From assembly GCF_003465825.1 (NCBI RefSeq), contig NZ_QSBV01000005.1, positions 58,276 through 122,275 on the forward strand: a stretch of DNA of 64,000 nucleotides. The letters are read 5' to 3'. This stretch comes from Collinsella sp. AF02-46-1 (GTDB lineage Bacteria > Actinomycetota > Coriobacteriia > Coriobacteriales > Coriobacteriaceae). The notes under the pieces were generated by a model. The model made no database searches. It saw only the letters and a list, made by a program, of their open reading frames with translations, and was not told the DNA's origin. The position numbers and the translations under genes are program-made. Positions 42,701 through 50,434 of the stretch are shown piece by piece (position 1 is the stretch's first letter; each line of letters starts with the position of its first letter).

Positions 42701-43595
42701 GGGCGGCAAGACCTATGTGTACTTCACCGTTAACAGCGCGGATAGCAAGGATTACGTCAACTACTCTGCTGGTGGTGGCGTGTATCGCTATACGCTCGGC
42801 GATGCAGAGGCGACGCAGATTTATGATGCGGCTGGCCATTACCAGTACTGTGACTCTCCGGTCATTGCCGATGCATCTGGCAACCTGTACTACATCAATG
42901 ACTCGGGCACGCTGTTCAAACTCGGGGCTGTTGAGTCTTGGACGGTCGCCTTTAATTCCAACGGCGGGTCTGCTTGCGACACTAAGTTTGTTGCTACGGC
43001 CGACGGCAAGTTGGTCAAGCCGGCCGATCCGACGCGCGATGGCTACACCTTCGCTGGCTGGTATACCGATGAGGCTTGCACGCAGGCGTATGACTTTAGC
43101 ACGCCGGTGACGGCCGATCTGACGCTGTATGCCAAGTGGACCAAGAATGCTGTTAACCCTGGCGGTAATGGCGGTTCTGGCACTAATGGTGGCAACGGCG
43201 GCGCTGGCAACGGTTCCGGTGCTGGCGCTGGCGCGGGTTCTGGCTCCGGCTCGAAGGGCGGCGCTATTGCCCCGGGCAAGAAGCCGGTGACCAAGACGAC
43301 GGTGTCGACCAAGACCGAGACCAAGGACAACAAGTCCGACAAGAAAGACTCCGATAAGTCCGATAAGAAGGACGAGAAGAAGTCTGACAAGAAGTCTGGC
43401 AAGAAGGACAGCAAGTCCGACAAGAAGTCCGATTCCAAGTCCGATACGGGTGCTGTTTCCACGACCGCTGCTAAGAAGTCCTCTAGCGCTTCCGAGCAGG
43501 AGACTGGCATCAACCCGCTCGCCATTGTTGGCGTTGCCGCCGGCGTCATCGGTCTCGCCATCGTCGGCGTGTTCGTGTTCACCAAACGTCGGTAG
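39732..43595 (+). CDS. B12-riboswitch-controlled surface protein with four DUF4430 domains
   Basis: 1287 residues, secreted and membrane-anchored. After a 60-residue N-region comes a signal helix (GLVAFLAFAMAFGTTPAQLW) and an Ala/Thr/Ser-rich linker. Four DUF4430 (transcobalamin C-terminal-like) repeats lie at about 173-285, 296-402, 410-520 and 526-638, each ending in a YW/SW-x-L/F-Y/F-V/I-N/D-G strand and a GDxVxFxY motif. A PQQ-like beta-propeller region (about 665-1065) follows, then one InlB/Listeria-Bacteroides repeat (about 1070-1138, GYTFAGWYTDEACT), a Gly/Asn and Ser/Lys/Asp-rich stalk, and a C-terminal helix (LAIVGVAAGVIGLAIVGVFV) with a KRR stop. The riboswitch upstream and the transcobalamin likeness suggest cobamide binding at the cell surface. 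ATG 39732 follows GGAGGGAAGGGGGA. Confidence 0.8.
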   Translation: MGELERNMRDDVGQPLGNAPSTDNGGQMDMFEDERERASLHRRGAIARGVAKRGLVAFLAFAMAFGTTPAQLWAEGAEGIAEAVAQAATPGEDAALAGGTTEQSGTEVSDSEGVPAASAATTEAATGDEGSATGESPATSEQSSTAPTGQAGSAAAAAVQTESPTETGDVAKKQVEVSFSIIGTDADGKAQTWVAPTQLKLDEGSTAADAFVKLQQKVGFKAKYDPNTAYGFYLESITSPSDGRTLAFDPATYAYWQLFVDGASSSVGASGVKLTQGQKIEFAYTAGSSSPVVKDQVAANVTVIGRDAQGKTQTWVDNAQYVVTSGSNALDLTKVALEANDIDAVVAGSFILSLKYNGVELGTPLDYSTSWQLFINGKSSDYTADNVTIHAGDTVTWFYGGWGDQLPSDSVHASVQVLGKDKDGKQQVWASTGQTGLKAGSTAKDLLEQTGLRLDSSESSWGWFLNGIYSPFDVDGKPYVGDAATNSYWRFYVNGEFKNVGAGAYELQEGDAVTFMYAGDSDALPGRVLGSVDVIGPDVNGNNTRWGSASNVSLPEGSTAQNLIEAFLKAKSVAYNGSQSGEYWLLNSITSPFDHKPYGWDGATNRYWHLYINGELTSLCANQVTLKSGDKVTFAYTTDNSPMPDPDKIVVDPSATAPDWDAEWAGYGNSGNGSTVTDAKTPAQAAGLKWAFDWKAESGQQYANCSEPVIANGFVYIATENELIKIDSSTGKKVASAPLASKVSYTSRPIYTNGLIIVPLNGGAVQAITADKLICKWLTPGLTDLTQSSCTVVSDGEYVYVGSVDISYDENYNATYGNGSFARIKIATGEVSWQNIDPAEGYYWTGAALTDKYAIVPTSAGTLKCIDKTTGDVVSTMKLGAVANADCIADPSNGSTFYQMTHDGKLHVILLSATGVLSEQKTVDLGLTNNLSAPAVSGDNLIVGGQTGTGSALVLYNLKTGKTTMVAAADGKALPAGLNGIAATPLVSVQGGKTYVYFTVNSADSKDYVNYSAGGGVYRYTLGDAEATQIYDAAGHYQYCDSPVIADASGNLYYINDSGTLFKLGAVESWTVAFNSNGGSACDTKFVATADGKLVKPADPTRDGYTFAGWYTDEACTQAYDFSTPVTADLTLYAKWTKNAVNPGGNGGSGTNGGNGGAGNGSGAGAGAGSGSGSKGGAIAPGKKPVTKTTVSTKTETKDNKSDKKDSDKSDKKDEKKSDKKSGKKDSKSDKKSDSKSDTGAVSTTAAKKSSSASEQETGINPLAIVGVAAGVIGLAIVGVFVFTKRR

Positions 43596-43604
43596 GTGAG
43601 GGCT

Positions 43605-44489
43605 GTGTCCAATAAATCCAAGGACGCTGATCCCAAGCAACCAGATTCCTCGTTCATTCAGTTCGACGATGCAAAGCAAAAGGGCGCCGCTTCGGCGGCG
43701 TCCGCCCCTCGTCGCAAGGCGCTCCTTGGCGTTCTGGCTGCCGCGTGCACCATTCTGATCGTCGTCTCGCTGGGCTTCGTCCATCCTTCCACAAGCGGTG
43801 CCTGGTCCATCGACTGGATCATTCAGACCGTGACGGGGGAGAGCGTCGTCACCAAGGACACCAAGGCGTCTGGCTCGACTACGACTTCGGGCGAGGCCAG
43901 TTCCAAGGATTCCAAGTCATCGAATGACGCAAAGGATGAGTCCAAGGACGATTCCGAGTCTTCAAACAAGGAATCGGATAAAAGCTCGGATAGCAAGAAG
44001 TCCGATGGTCAGGACGGCAAGAAGTCTGGAGATAAATCCGCTGCCCAGAATACGGGAACCGGCGATACTTCCAATGTGTCTGGCGGTGCTTCTTCGGGCG
44101 GCGGCCAGTCGTCTGATGGAGCCTCCAGCTCTAATGGCGGAAGCGCTCCCTCGGGCGGCCAGAGCGGCTCGCAGGAGTCCAGCTACGTAACAGTGACGGT
44201 TTCGGTTACATCGAGCGCCGTGGGCAATCCTGTGTCCTCTGGTGGCACCTTTACCTTTAACGAAGGCGCTACCGTCTACGATGCCCTGTACGCGCTGGGC
44301 CTTTCTGTCAACGCACGTGGCTCGTCGTACGGCACGTATGTCTCCGCGATTGGTGGTTTGGCCGAGAAACAGTACGGCGGCACGAGTGGCTGGATGTACT
44401 CCGTCAACGGCACAACGCCCATGACGGCGTGCAGCAACTACGTTCTCTCCAACGGCGACAACGTGGTCTGGTATTACGTTACAGGCTAG
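43605..44489 (+). CDS. Secreted protein with one C-terminal DUF4430 domain
   Basis: 294 residues. A basic N-region is followed by one membrane/signal helix (LLGVLAAACTILIVVSLGFV), a long Ser/Lys/Asp/Gly-rich stalk (about 85-195) and a single DUF4430 domain (about 197-294): VTVSVTSSAVGNP, FNEGATVYDALYALGLSVN, GTSGWMYSVNGTTP and a NGDNVVWYYVTG end. It starts 9 bases after the large DUF4430 gene (GTG 43605, with AGGTGAGG just upstream), so it shares the riboswitch transcript. It resembles proteins in which a single DUF4430 domain is held off the membrane on a stalk. Role in cobamide capture or transfer is inferred. Confidence 0.75.
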   Translation: MSNKSKDADPKQPDSSFIQFDDAKQKGAASAASAPRRKALLGVLAAACTILIVVSLGFVHPSTSGAWSIDWIIQTVTGESVVTKDTKASGSTTTSGEASSKDSKSSNDAKDESKDDSESSNKESDKSSDSKKSDGQDGKKSGDKSAAQNTGTGDTSNVSGGASSGGGQSSDGASSSNGGSAPSGGQSGSQESSYVTVTVSVTSSAVGNPVSSGGTFTFNEGATVYDALYALGLSVNARGSSYGTYVSAIGGLAEKQYGGTSGWMYSVNGTTPMTACSNYVLSNGDNVVWYYVTG

Positions 44490-44509
44490 AGGCCTCGACA
44501 TATCGCACC

Positions 44510-44549
44510 AAACGGGCGGTTCGGATAAGCATCCGGGCCACCCGTTTTT
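44510..44549 (+). terminator. Terminator of the DUF4430 operon
   Basis: AAACGGGCGGTTCGGAT against ATCCGGGCCACCCGTTT with a short AAGC loop and TTTTT tail; a few mismatches mid-stem. Confidence 0.75.
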
Positions 44550-44586
44550 CATGCGTAGAGGACTGGGTCGCCGGGTCTCTCGGCAA

Positions 44587-44622
44587 ACAAAAAACCGGTT
44601 GGAACGGGAATTCCAACCGGTT
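44587..44622 (-). terminator. Terminator of the leftward GtrA gene
   Basis: Perfect 12-bp stem AACCGGTTGGAA / TTCCAACCGGTT; followed on the minus strand by TTTTTTGTTTG. Confidence 0.85.
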
Positions 44623-44648
44623 ATACATTCAAGCAAATAGTGAATCGA

Positions 44649-45056
44649 CTACGACCGTGCGCCCTCGAGGAAGAAGCGGCGGCTGAAGTAGTTGTACCAG
44701 GTGACGAGGAACGTAGCGATCGCTTTCATGGCCTGGTAGCCGATGCTCAAAAACGTGACGCCCACAAACATGTACAGGTCGTTGAGGCCCAGGCCGATCA
44801 CCGACAGGATGGTGAAGATCGTGAACTCGCGCTTGCGGCTCATGCCCTCGCGATGGTCGAACACGTACTTCATGCTGAGCCAGTAGTTGACCACGACGGA
44901 CGTGATGAACGAGACCGTGGTGCTCATCAAAAAGTCGAGGTGGAACAGCTCGACGAGCGCAATGAGCATACCCCAGTCGATGCCAAAGGAGATAAGGCCC
45001 ACGACAGCGAACTTGAGGAACTGCTTAGTATGAGGTTGTGCCAGTGCCTTGCGCAC
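44649..45056 (-). CDS. GtrA-family membrane protein (copy 1)
   Basis: 135 residues with four membrane helices and the GtrA pattern FLKFAVVGLISFGIDWGMLI, VSFITSVVVNYWLSMKYVF and AIATFLVTWYNYFSRRFFL. GtrA-like flippases move polyprenyl-linked sugars for wall or surface glycans. Start is GTG 45056 with a weak ribosome site. A paralogue of the same orientation lies immediately upstream (45275-45670). Confidence 0.8.
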   Translation of the reverse strand: MRKALAQPHTKQFLKFAVVGLISFGIDWGMLIALVELFHLDFLMSTTVSFITSVVVNYWLSMKYVFDHREGMSRKREFTIFTILSVIGLGLNDLYMFVGVTFLSIGYQAMKAIATFLVTWYNYFSRRFFLEGARS

Positions 45057-45274
45057 GTAATCACATCCAATGCGTTGATGAATCGAGCAGAGGATACTTT
45101 AGAGCTTTTGCAAGGGAAACGTAAGGTCTTTGCCAAGAACTATACGAACTCGCCAAATTATCAAGTGCTAATCCGCAAACGTTGAAAATTTGCCCGTAAA
45201 CGAGCAATGCCCACGAACAACACAGCGCACGACGCGCGTCATCCGTGGGCATTGTAAAGCTGTAAGGTTGCGAG
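45057..45274. other. Region between the two GtrA genes
   Basis: 218 bp, AT-rich. It contains the terminator-like dyad 45205-45254 and the promoter region of GtrA copy 1. No gene seen. Confidence 0.4.
45205..45254 (-). terminator. Possible terminator of GtrA copy 2
   Basis: Perfect 11-bp arms CAATGCCCACG / CGTGGGCATTG with an inner GCGC-rich hairpin; weak T-run on the minus strand. Confidence 0.5.
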
Positions 45275-45670
45275 TTACTTGGTCTCATCGCCTTCCAGGA
45301 AGATCTTTCGGGTCACAAAGTTGTAGACCATGACAAGCGCGGTGGCGCAAATCTTGGCGATATTGGCCTCGAGCCCCAGGCCGGCGTTGAGTGTCAACAC
45401 GATGCCGTCGTTGAGTGCCAGGCCGATCACGGACAGCACGACAAAGATAATGAACTCGCGGCGGCGGCTCATGCCTTCCTTGTGCGCAAACACGTACTTC
45501 ATGCTTGCGAGGTAGTTAAAGATGAGTGAGACGATAAAGCCGCTGGTATTGGCGATTAGGATGTTGAGGCCCAGACCGTAGTGGAGCAGATTCATAATGC
45601 CAAAGTCGATAACCGTGGCAATGACACCGACGACGCCAAATTTCATGATCTGCGCAAGGAGCTTTTGCAT
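45275..45670 (-). CDS. GtrA-family membrane protein (copy 2)
   Basis: 131 residues: MKFGVVGVIATVIDFGIMNL, TSGFIVSLIFNYLASMKYVF, EFIIFVVLSVIGLALNDGIV and VMVYNFVTRKIFL make the four GtrA helices. It is clearly related to the next gene downstream by the shared NY(W/L)xSMKYVF and REGMSR/KEGMSR loops, so the two arose by duplication. Start set at ATG 45670 behind AGGCAGGT; the frame is open to 45733. Confidence 0.8.
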   Translation of the reverse strand: MQKLLAQIMKFGVVGVIATVIDFGIMNLLHYGLGLNILIANTSGFIVSLIFNYLASMKYVFAHKEGMSRRREFIIFVVLSVIGLALNDGIVLTLNAGLGLEANIAKICATALVMVYNFVTRKIFLEGDETK

Positions 45671-45748
45671 GGTACCTGCCTTATGGTGGCGCCGGGGCGC
45701 CGCGGGGATGACAAACTCAGCAAGTTTAGCCAATCCCCACGGGTGGTG

Positions 45749-47665
45749 CTAGGCGCGCTCCTCGATAGCACCGTTTCTATATGCATCGAGCAGCTGGCGC
45801 AGGTCTTGGATCTGGCTGCGGATCTTGGCTCCGGAATCGGTGTCGCTCACCATGCGGCGACGGTCTGCTTGGTCAAAACGGTTGGTCTCGCTTTCGATGT
45901 CCACGTTGCGCGTGAGTGCCTCGGCAACCGTCGTAAAGGCCCGGTGCGACTTGAGGCGGCAGCCGCGCGAGCTCGAGATGAGCGTATAGCCGGCGATACC
46001 CGTCTTGGGATGGTAAGCGCGGCAGAAGCCGCCATCGATGACCAGCAGTTTGCCCTCGGCGCGGATGGGCTGCTCACCCTTGGTGGTTTTAACGGGCGTA
46101 TGGCCGTTGATGATGTGGCCCGTCGGCGAGCAAGCCATGGGGGCGACGCCAAACTCGCGCATGATGTCGTCGCAAACGGACGAGGATGTGGTGAGCGTAT
46201 AGTACGGGTCCATCGGCTCGACCCACGTGCTCTTGTCGGCGAGGTAGGCGCGCTCGAACGTGCGCACCACGCGTCCGCTGGCGGGTGAGTTAAAGCCGAT
46301 CCACAGGTACCACATCCAGTCGAGGGCATCGCGGTCGCCAACGCGCCACGCGCGGCGGGCGATATGGTCGCAGAAATCAAAATAATCGCGGCCGGCGTGC
46401 CAGGTGCCCAGGCAGTTCATGCTGCTAAAGGTGCCGTCTTCGTTGAGCGGCGCGCAGCCGTGGAAGAGCAGGTTGCCGTTGGCGACCTTATACAGGGAGC
46501 CGTGGGTATAGAGGAAATCGATGTGGCGATGCAGGTGATCGGCGGTGACAAACTCGGACACGAGCTTGTCGATGATGTGCTGCTCCTCGGGCATGAGCGT
46601 GTAGGGGTCCGCCGGATCGACGGTGGGGAAGTCGTTGGTCGTGAGCGGCCATACGCTGCCGTCGGCAAGCGTGACCGTGCTGGCGTCGTGATCGATCTTG
46701 TCGAGCAGCAGGCGATCTGCCATGTCGAACTCGGGGTGGCGCTGGATAATCTGGCCCTCGAGCTTAAAAAGCAGGACGTTAATGGCTTTGATGAGCGGGC
46801 TGATGGACTCGCCGGCGGTATAGGTGGCGTCGGCGAAGGCGACAAGCTCGCGCAGCGAGATGCCATAGTCGTTCTCAAGAATCTCATAGTTGTCGTAGCG
46901 CAGGTTGTTGCGCAGCACCGTGGCGATGCAGGCGGGCTCGCCGGCAGCGGCGCCCATCCACAGCAGGTCGTGGTTGCCCCACTGAATGTCGAGCGAATGA
47001 TAGGTAAGCAGGCGGTCCATAATCTTGGCCGCGCCGCCACCGCGGTCGAAGATGTCGCCCACCAGGTGCAGGTGGTCGACGGCGAGGCGCTTGATGAGTG
47101 AGGCGAGCGACTCGATAAAGTCGTCGGCGCTGGCGGTCTCCAAGATGGATTCGATAATGCGCTCGTGATAACGCACGCGGTAGTTGTTCTCATCCGGATG
47201 CGTGTGCAGCAACTCGTCGATGATGTAGGCGTAATCGCGCGGGATGGCCTTACGCACTTTGGAGCGGGTATAGCGGCTCGAAAGCGAGCGGGCGACCACA
47301 ATGAGTCGGTCGAGCATGGTCTTGTACCAGGTGGGCGAGTCCTCACGCCGGCTGCGGACAAGATCGATCTTCTCGCGCGGATAGTAGATGAGCGTGCACA
47401 GCTCGCCCTTTTCGTCAAAGGAGAGCGTGTCGCCAAAGATTTCGTCGACATGTTCGCGCACGACGCCCGAGCAGTTGTTGAGGATGTGCATAAAGGCTTC
47501 GTACTCGCCATGCACATCGCTCATAAAATGCTCGGTGCCCTTGGGCAGGTTGAGGATGGCCGAGAGGTTGATGATCTCGGTGAATGCGGATTGCTCGGTA
47601 GGGAACTGTCTCGATAGCAGGCGCAGATACTTGAAGTCTTGCGGATTGCGATCGAATGCGACCAT
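45749..47665 (-). CDS. fbp: Fructose-1,6-bisphosphatase class III
   Basis: 638 residues of the Firmicutes-type FBPase used in gluconeogenesis. Calcineurin-like metal motifs: SDVHGEYEAFMH (about 49-60), VGDIFDRGGGA (about 204-214) and WGNHDLLWMGA (about 229-239), then INGHTPVKTTKGE and LLVIDGGFCRAYH. Length fits class III. The start has GGAAGGTG upstream. A 9-bp dyad is in its leader (47693-47724). Transcribed alone and divergently from degV. Confidence 0.95.
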   Translation of the reverse strand: MVAFDRNPQDFKYLRLLSRQFPTEQSAFTEIINLSAILNLPKGTEHFMSDVHGEYEAFMHILNNCSGVVREHVDEIFGDTLSFDEKGELCTLIYYPREKIDLVRSRREDSPTWYKTMLDRLIVVARSLSSRYTRSKVRKAIPRDYAYIIDELLHTHPDENNYRVRYHERIIESILETASADDFIESLASLIKRLAVDHLHLVGDIFDRGGGAAKIMDRLLTYHSLDIQWGNHDLLWMGAAAGEPACIATVLRNNLRYDNYEILENDYGISLRELVAFADATYTAGESISPLIKAINVLLFKLEGQIIQRHPEFDMADRLLLDKIDHDASTVTLADGSVWPLTTNDFPTVDPADPYTLMPEEQHIIDKLVSEFVTADHLHRHIDFLYTHGSLYKVANGNLLFHGCAPLNEDGTFSSMNCLGTWHAGRDYFDFCDHIARRAWRVGDRDALDWMWYLWIGFNSPASGRVVRTFERAYLADKSTWVEPMDPYYTLTTSSSVCDDIMREFGVAPMACSPTGHIINGHTPVKTTKGEQPIRAEGKLLVIDGGFCRAYHPKTGIAGYTLISSSRGCRLKSHRAFTTVAEALTRNVDIESETNRFDQADRRRMVSDTDSGAKIRSQIQDLRQLLDAYRNGAIEERA

Positions 47666-47984
47666 GAGGCACCTTCCGATGTGGTTGCTAAAACTGATAA
47701 AAACAGCGTCAAACGTTTATCAGTATGCGCCGCTTTTGTTTCGATTGGAGATGGGAGGTCGAATTGTTGGCCGAACGGTTTGGTAAATCGATTTAGTCGA
47801 GGTGGATATGGCGGTTGAATGGAGACGCGGGGTCGTTTTGCAGGCGCATGCCTCCGGGATCGATAGAGATGATGACGGTAAAGATGTTCACTACCTTTGG
47901 TTCAATTTGGTAAATAGTGGACATTTGTACCGTATTCACATTTGCTGTGCGATAATTTGCGCAGCAATGAGTAAGGAGCCTCAT
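47666..47984. other. Divergent region between fbp and degV
   Basis: 319 bp with promoters for both directions. A TTGACG on the minus strand lies upstream of fbp, and a GATAAT -10-like box (47951-47956) upstream of degV. The frame leading into degV from 47802 is open but has no ribosome site. Confidence 0.45.
47693..47724. promoter_or_regulatory. Dyad in the fbp leader, possible operator
   Basis: ACTGATAAA (47693-47701) and TTTATCAGT (47716-47724) are perfect inverted repeats, 28 bases upstream of the fbp ATG and next to a TTGACG. It could bind a carbon-control regulator or form a leader hairpin. Confidence 0.4.
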
Positions 47985-48875
47985 ATGAGTGATTTTGTCC
48001 TGACCTGTGAATCCGCCGCCGATCGAACCCGCGAGTTCTTTGAATCGCGCAATATCCCTGTCGTGTGTTTTCATTACGAGATCGACGATGTTGTCTATAC
48101 GGACGATCTGTATCAGTCGATTGCGCCGGACGAGTTTTTTGCCCAGATTGCCGCGGGCGCCATGCCCAAGACGTCTCAGGTGAGCGTGGGTGAGTACGAG
48201 GAGTTTTGGGAACCGTTCGTTGCCGGGGGTAAAGACGTGCTGCACCTGACCTTGTCGTCGGGTATTTCGGGCACGTATGGATCGGCCTGCGTTGCGGCGC
48301 AGATGCTCGCGGACCGCTATCCCCAGGGCGGCAAGGTGCGCGTCATCGATTCGCTGGCGGCGTCTTCGGGCTTTGGCCTGTTGCTGGAATATGCCGCCGA
48401 CGTGCGCGATAGCGGTGCTTCGCTCGACGAGACGGCTGCCTGGGTTGAGGAGCACAAGCTCAACCTACACCACTGGTTCTTCTCGACCGATCTGTCGAGC
48501 TACCTGCGCGGCGGTCGCATTTCGGCTGCGAGCGCGATCATCGGCACGGCGCTTAAGATTTGCCCGCTTATGACGGTCGATTGCGAAGGTGGGCTGTCGC
48601 CACGTGAGAAGATTCGCACTAAGAAGCGCGCGATTTCCGAGATGGCTAAGACCATGATGGCACACGTGCAGGACGGTGCGGATTATTCGGGTAAGTGCAT
48701 CATGTCGCACTCGGCGTGCCGCGAGGATGCCGAAGCAGTTGCGGCGCTGATCGAGGAACAGATTCCGCAGCTTAAAGGCAAGATTGAGATCAATAACATC
48801 GGTACTCTGATTGGCTCGCATACCGGACCTGGTACGGTGGCGCTCTTCTTTATGGGCGACAAGCGCGTGGATTAG
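47985..48875 (+). CDS. DegV-family fatty-acid-binding protein
   Basis: 296 residues. DegV proteins bind a fatty acid between two domains and present it to fatty acid kinase. Motifs: FVLTCESAADRTREFF at the start, KTSQVSVGEYEEFWEPF, VLHLTLSSGISGTYGSA and the C-terminal IGSHTGPGTVALFFMG. ATG 47985 has AAGGAGCC upstream. No fatty acid kinase gene is nearby. Confidence 0.9.
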   Translation: MSDFVLTCESAADRTREFFESRNIPVVCFHYEIDDVVYTDDLYQSIAPDEFFAQIAAGAMPKTSQVSVGEYEEFWEPFVAGGKDVLHLTLSSGISGTYGSACVAAQMLADRYPQGGKVRVIDSLAASSGFGLLLEYAADVRDSGASLDETAAWVEEHKLNLHHWFFSTDLSSYLRGGRISAASAIIGTALKICPLMTVDCEGGLSPREKIRTKKRAISEMAKTMMAHVQDGADYSGKCIMSHSACREDAEAVAALIEEQIPQLKGKIEINNIGTLIGSHTGPGTVALFFMGDKRVD

Positions 48876-48916
48876 TTTGCCCCATCACATCGCTGCATGA
48901 TTGCTCAAACGAAAAC

Positions 48917-48944
48917 GGCCCGCCTCACGTTTGTGGGGCGGGCC
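48917..48944. terminator. Bidirectional terminator between degV and the TIM-barrel gene
   Basis: GGCCCGCC / GGCGGGCC with a CTCAC-GTTT-GTGGG top; A-run before it serves the minus strand (GTTTTCGTTT). Confidence 0.8.
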
Positions 48945-48957
48945 TTGCTGTTGGGGG

Positions 48958-50049
48958 TTAGCGTTTCTTTCCGCGGAAGAAGAAGCCGTGCAGTGACGGC
49001 TTGAGGCCGCGGTTGGCGCGATGCTCCTCGACGCGCTCGTGGATCGAAGCGACGCGCTCGATGACTTCGTCGGGAATCGGCACGTCGGGATTCATGTTCT
49101 CGACCTGGCTGACCTCGGCGGCGGAGACCTGGTCGATAATGGGCACATCGTCGTGCGAGATGACAGGTGTGGCGTCTTCCTTCATCTTGCGATAACGCTG
49201 CATCATGTCGGTCTGTAGCTGCTGGGCCGAAGGCGGCGTCCAGATGATGGCGTTGGCGCCGGCGGCGATGGTTTCACGGATGCTCTCTGGCGTCTTGCCG
49301 CCCGGCGCGATGAGCGGCAGGTTGGGATAGTGCTTGCGCAGCTCGCGTAGGACCTGGGGCGTGTTCTTGCCGGCGGCGATGTTGAGAATCTTGGCTCCAG
49401 CGCGCACCTTGGCGTGGACATCGTCGTCGCAGCGAACGACCGTAGCGATGACGGGGATGTCGGCGATGTTGGTGATGTGCTCGACCATCTCGGCGGTGGC
49501 GGGGGAGTTGACCACGCATCCCGCCGCGCCCTGCATCTCGGAGACGGCTGCCATCTGCACGGAGCGCTTACCAGTGGTGGTGCCACCGCCCACACCTACA
49601 AAGACCGGGCACTCGGCGACGGTCAGCAGCGCTTGCGTAATGGCGGGCTGCGGCGTGAAAGGGTAGACCGCAAAGACGGCATCGGCGTTGGAGTTGCGGA
49701 TAACCGCGACATCGGTGGTGTAAATGAGCGACTTGATGCGGCGGCCAAAGAGCGTGAAGCCGCTGGCCTCCTCAATCTCGTCAGGCATGCGAAGGGCCGC
49801 CTTGCGCAAACGCCCGTCGATGGGCAGCGGCTCCATGGGGAGCAGTCCGTTGGGGGTCACGGCTACCTGGGGCTCGGTGAACTCGTCTGCGAGCTCGACC
49901 TCGGAGAAATCGACCGAGGCGACGATGTCCTCGTGAACCTCGGCGGGCACATCGATGGGGGCTTGGTCGCTTGCCGCGGCAGGCGTGTCGAAGGAGCTGG
50001 TGCCGACGAAGGCGTCGACGCGCTCATTTAGATCGTTGAGGGTATCCAT
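48958..50049 (-). CDS. TIM-barrel protein, aldolase-like, unknown function
   Basis: 363 residues. About 100 N-terminal residues are acidic and unstructured-looking. The core is a phosphate-binding TIM barrel: PVFVGVGGGTTTGKRS, AAGCVVNSPATAEMVEHI, IPVIATVV, AKILNIAAGKNTP, and the phosphate site APGGKTPESIRETIAAGAN, which recalls KDPG-aldolase-like enzymes. The C-terminus is a basic tail (LHGFFFRGKKR). No catalytic Lys could be assigned with certainty, so no reaction is proposed. Confidence 0.55.
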   Translation of the reverse strand: MDTLNDLNERVDAFVGTSSFDTPAAASDQAPIDVPAEVHEDIVASVDFSEVELADEFTEPQVAVTPNGLLPMEPLPIDGRLRKAALRMPDEIEEASGFTLFGRRIKSLIYTTDVAVIRNSNADAVFAVYPFTPQPAITQALLTVAECPVFVGVGGGTTTGKRSVQMAAVSEMQGAAGCVVNSPATAEMVEHITNIADIPVIATVVRCDDDVHAKVRAGAKILNIAAGKNTPQVLRELRKHYPNLPLIAPGGKTPESIRETIAAGANAIIWTPPSAQQLQTDMMQRYRKMKEDATPVISHDDVPIIDQVSAAEVSQVENMNPDVPIPDEVIERVASIHERVEEHRANRGLKPSLHGFFFRGKKR

Positions 50050-50239
50050 GGAAGCTCGATTCTATGTGATGACGGCCGGCGCGATGCAGCCGGAATTGCG
50101 AATGCTAAATCGTTTGACGAGTTGATTTTTCCCCGCCGCGTCCTCCGTTAGACCGAAGGGCGGCGAACGTGAAGGAGCTGTGGTGGCGGGGATCGAGGTG
50201 CTATCTTGAAAGTCCCGTTTAAAAGAGAGGTGACGCGGT

Positions 50240-50410
50240 ATGGAATTTTCGGCAATGTTGGGCTCGATTGGCCTATGCGTGGGCGCAATCGTAGCCGCCG
50301 CGGTCATCTACTTTGTGGTTACGGCCATTAAAGGCAAAAGGGCCGAACGCAAGGAGCGCGCGATGCTTAAACAGCATCGCGACCAGCAGGGCAAACGCGC
50401 ACGGAGATAG
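50240..50410 (+). CDS. 56-residue single-pass membrane protein
   Basis: Short gene: MEFSAMLGSIGLCVGAIVAA, then AVIYFVVTAIKGKRAERKER and a Lys/Arg/Gln-rich tail to TAG at 50408-50410. AGAGGTG lies upstream of the ATG and a -10-like TATCTT near 50201. One membrane helix (about 7-30) with a basic cytoplasmic tail, like many small bacterial membrane proteins. It points toward, and ends 24 bases from, the convergent rRNA methyltransferase gene. Confidence 0.6.
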   Translation: MEFSAMLGSIGLCVGAIVAAAVIYFVVTAIKGKRAERKERAMLKQHRDQQGKRARR

Positions 50411-50434
50411 CTTGTTGAGTTTTGGATCCGTGCG

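Noticed and set aside
43310..43450. Lys/Ser/Asp repeat DNA in the DUF4430 gene as a possible CRISPR-like array
   Set aside because: The short AAGTCCGAC-type units have no spacers and simply encode a low-complexity stalk.
39732..43595. LPxTG-type anchoring of the large DUF4430 protein
   Set aside because: No LPxTG or LAxTG motif precedes the C-terminal helix; it looks like a plain membrane anchor with a KRR stop.
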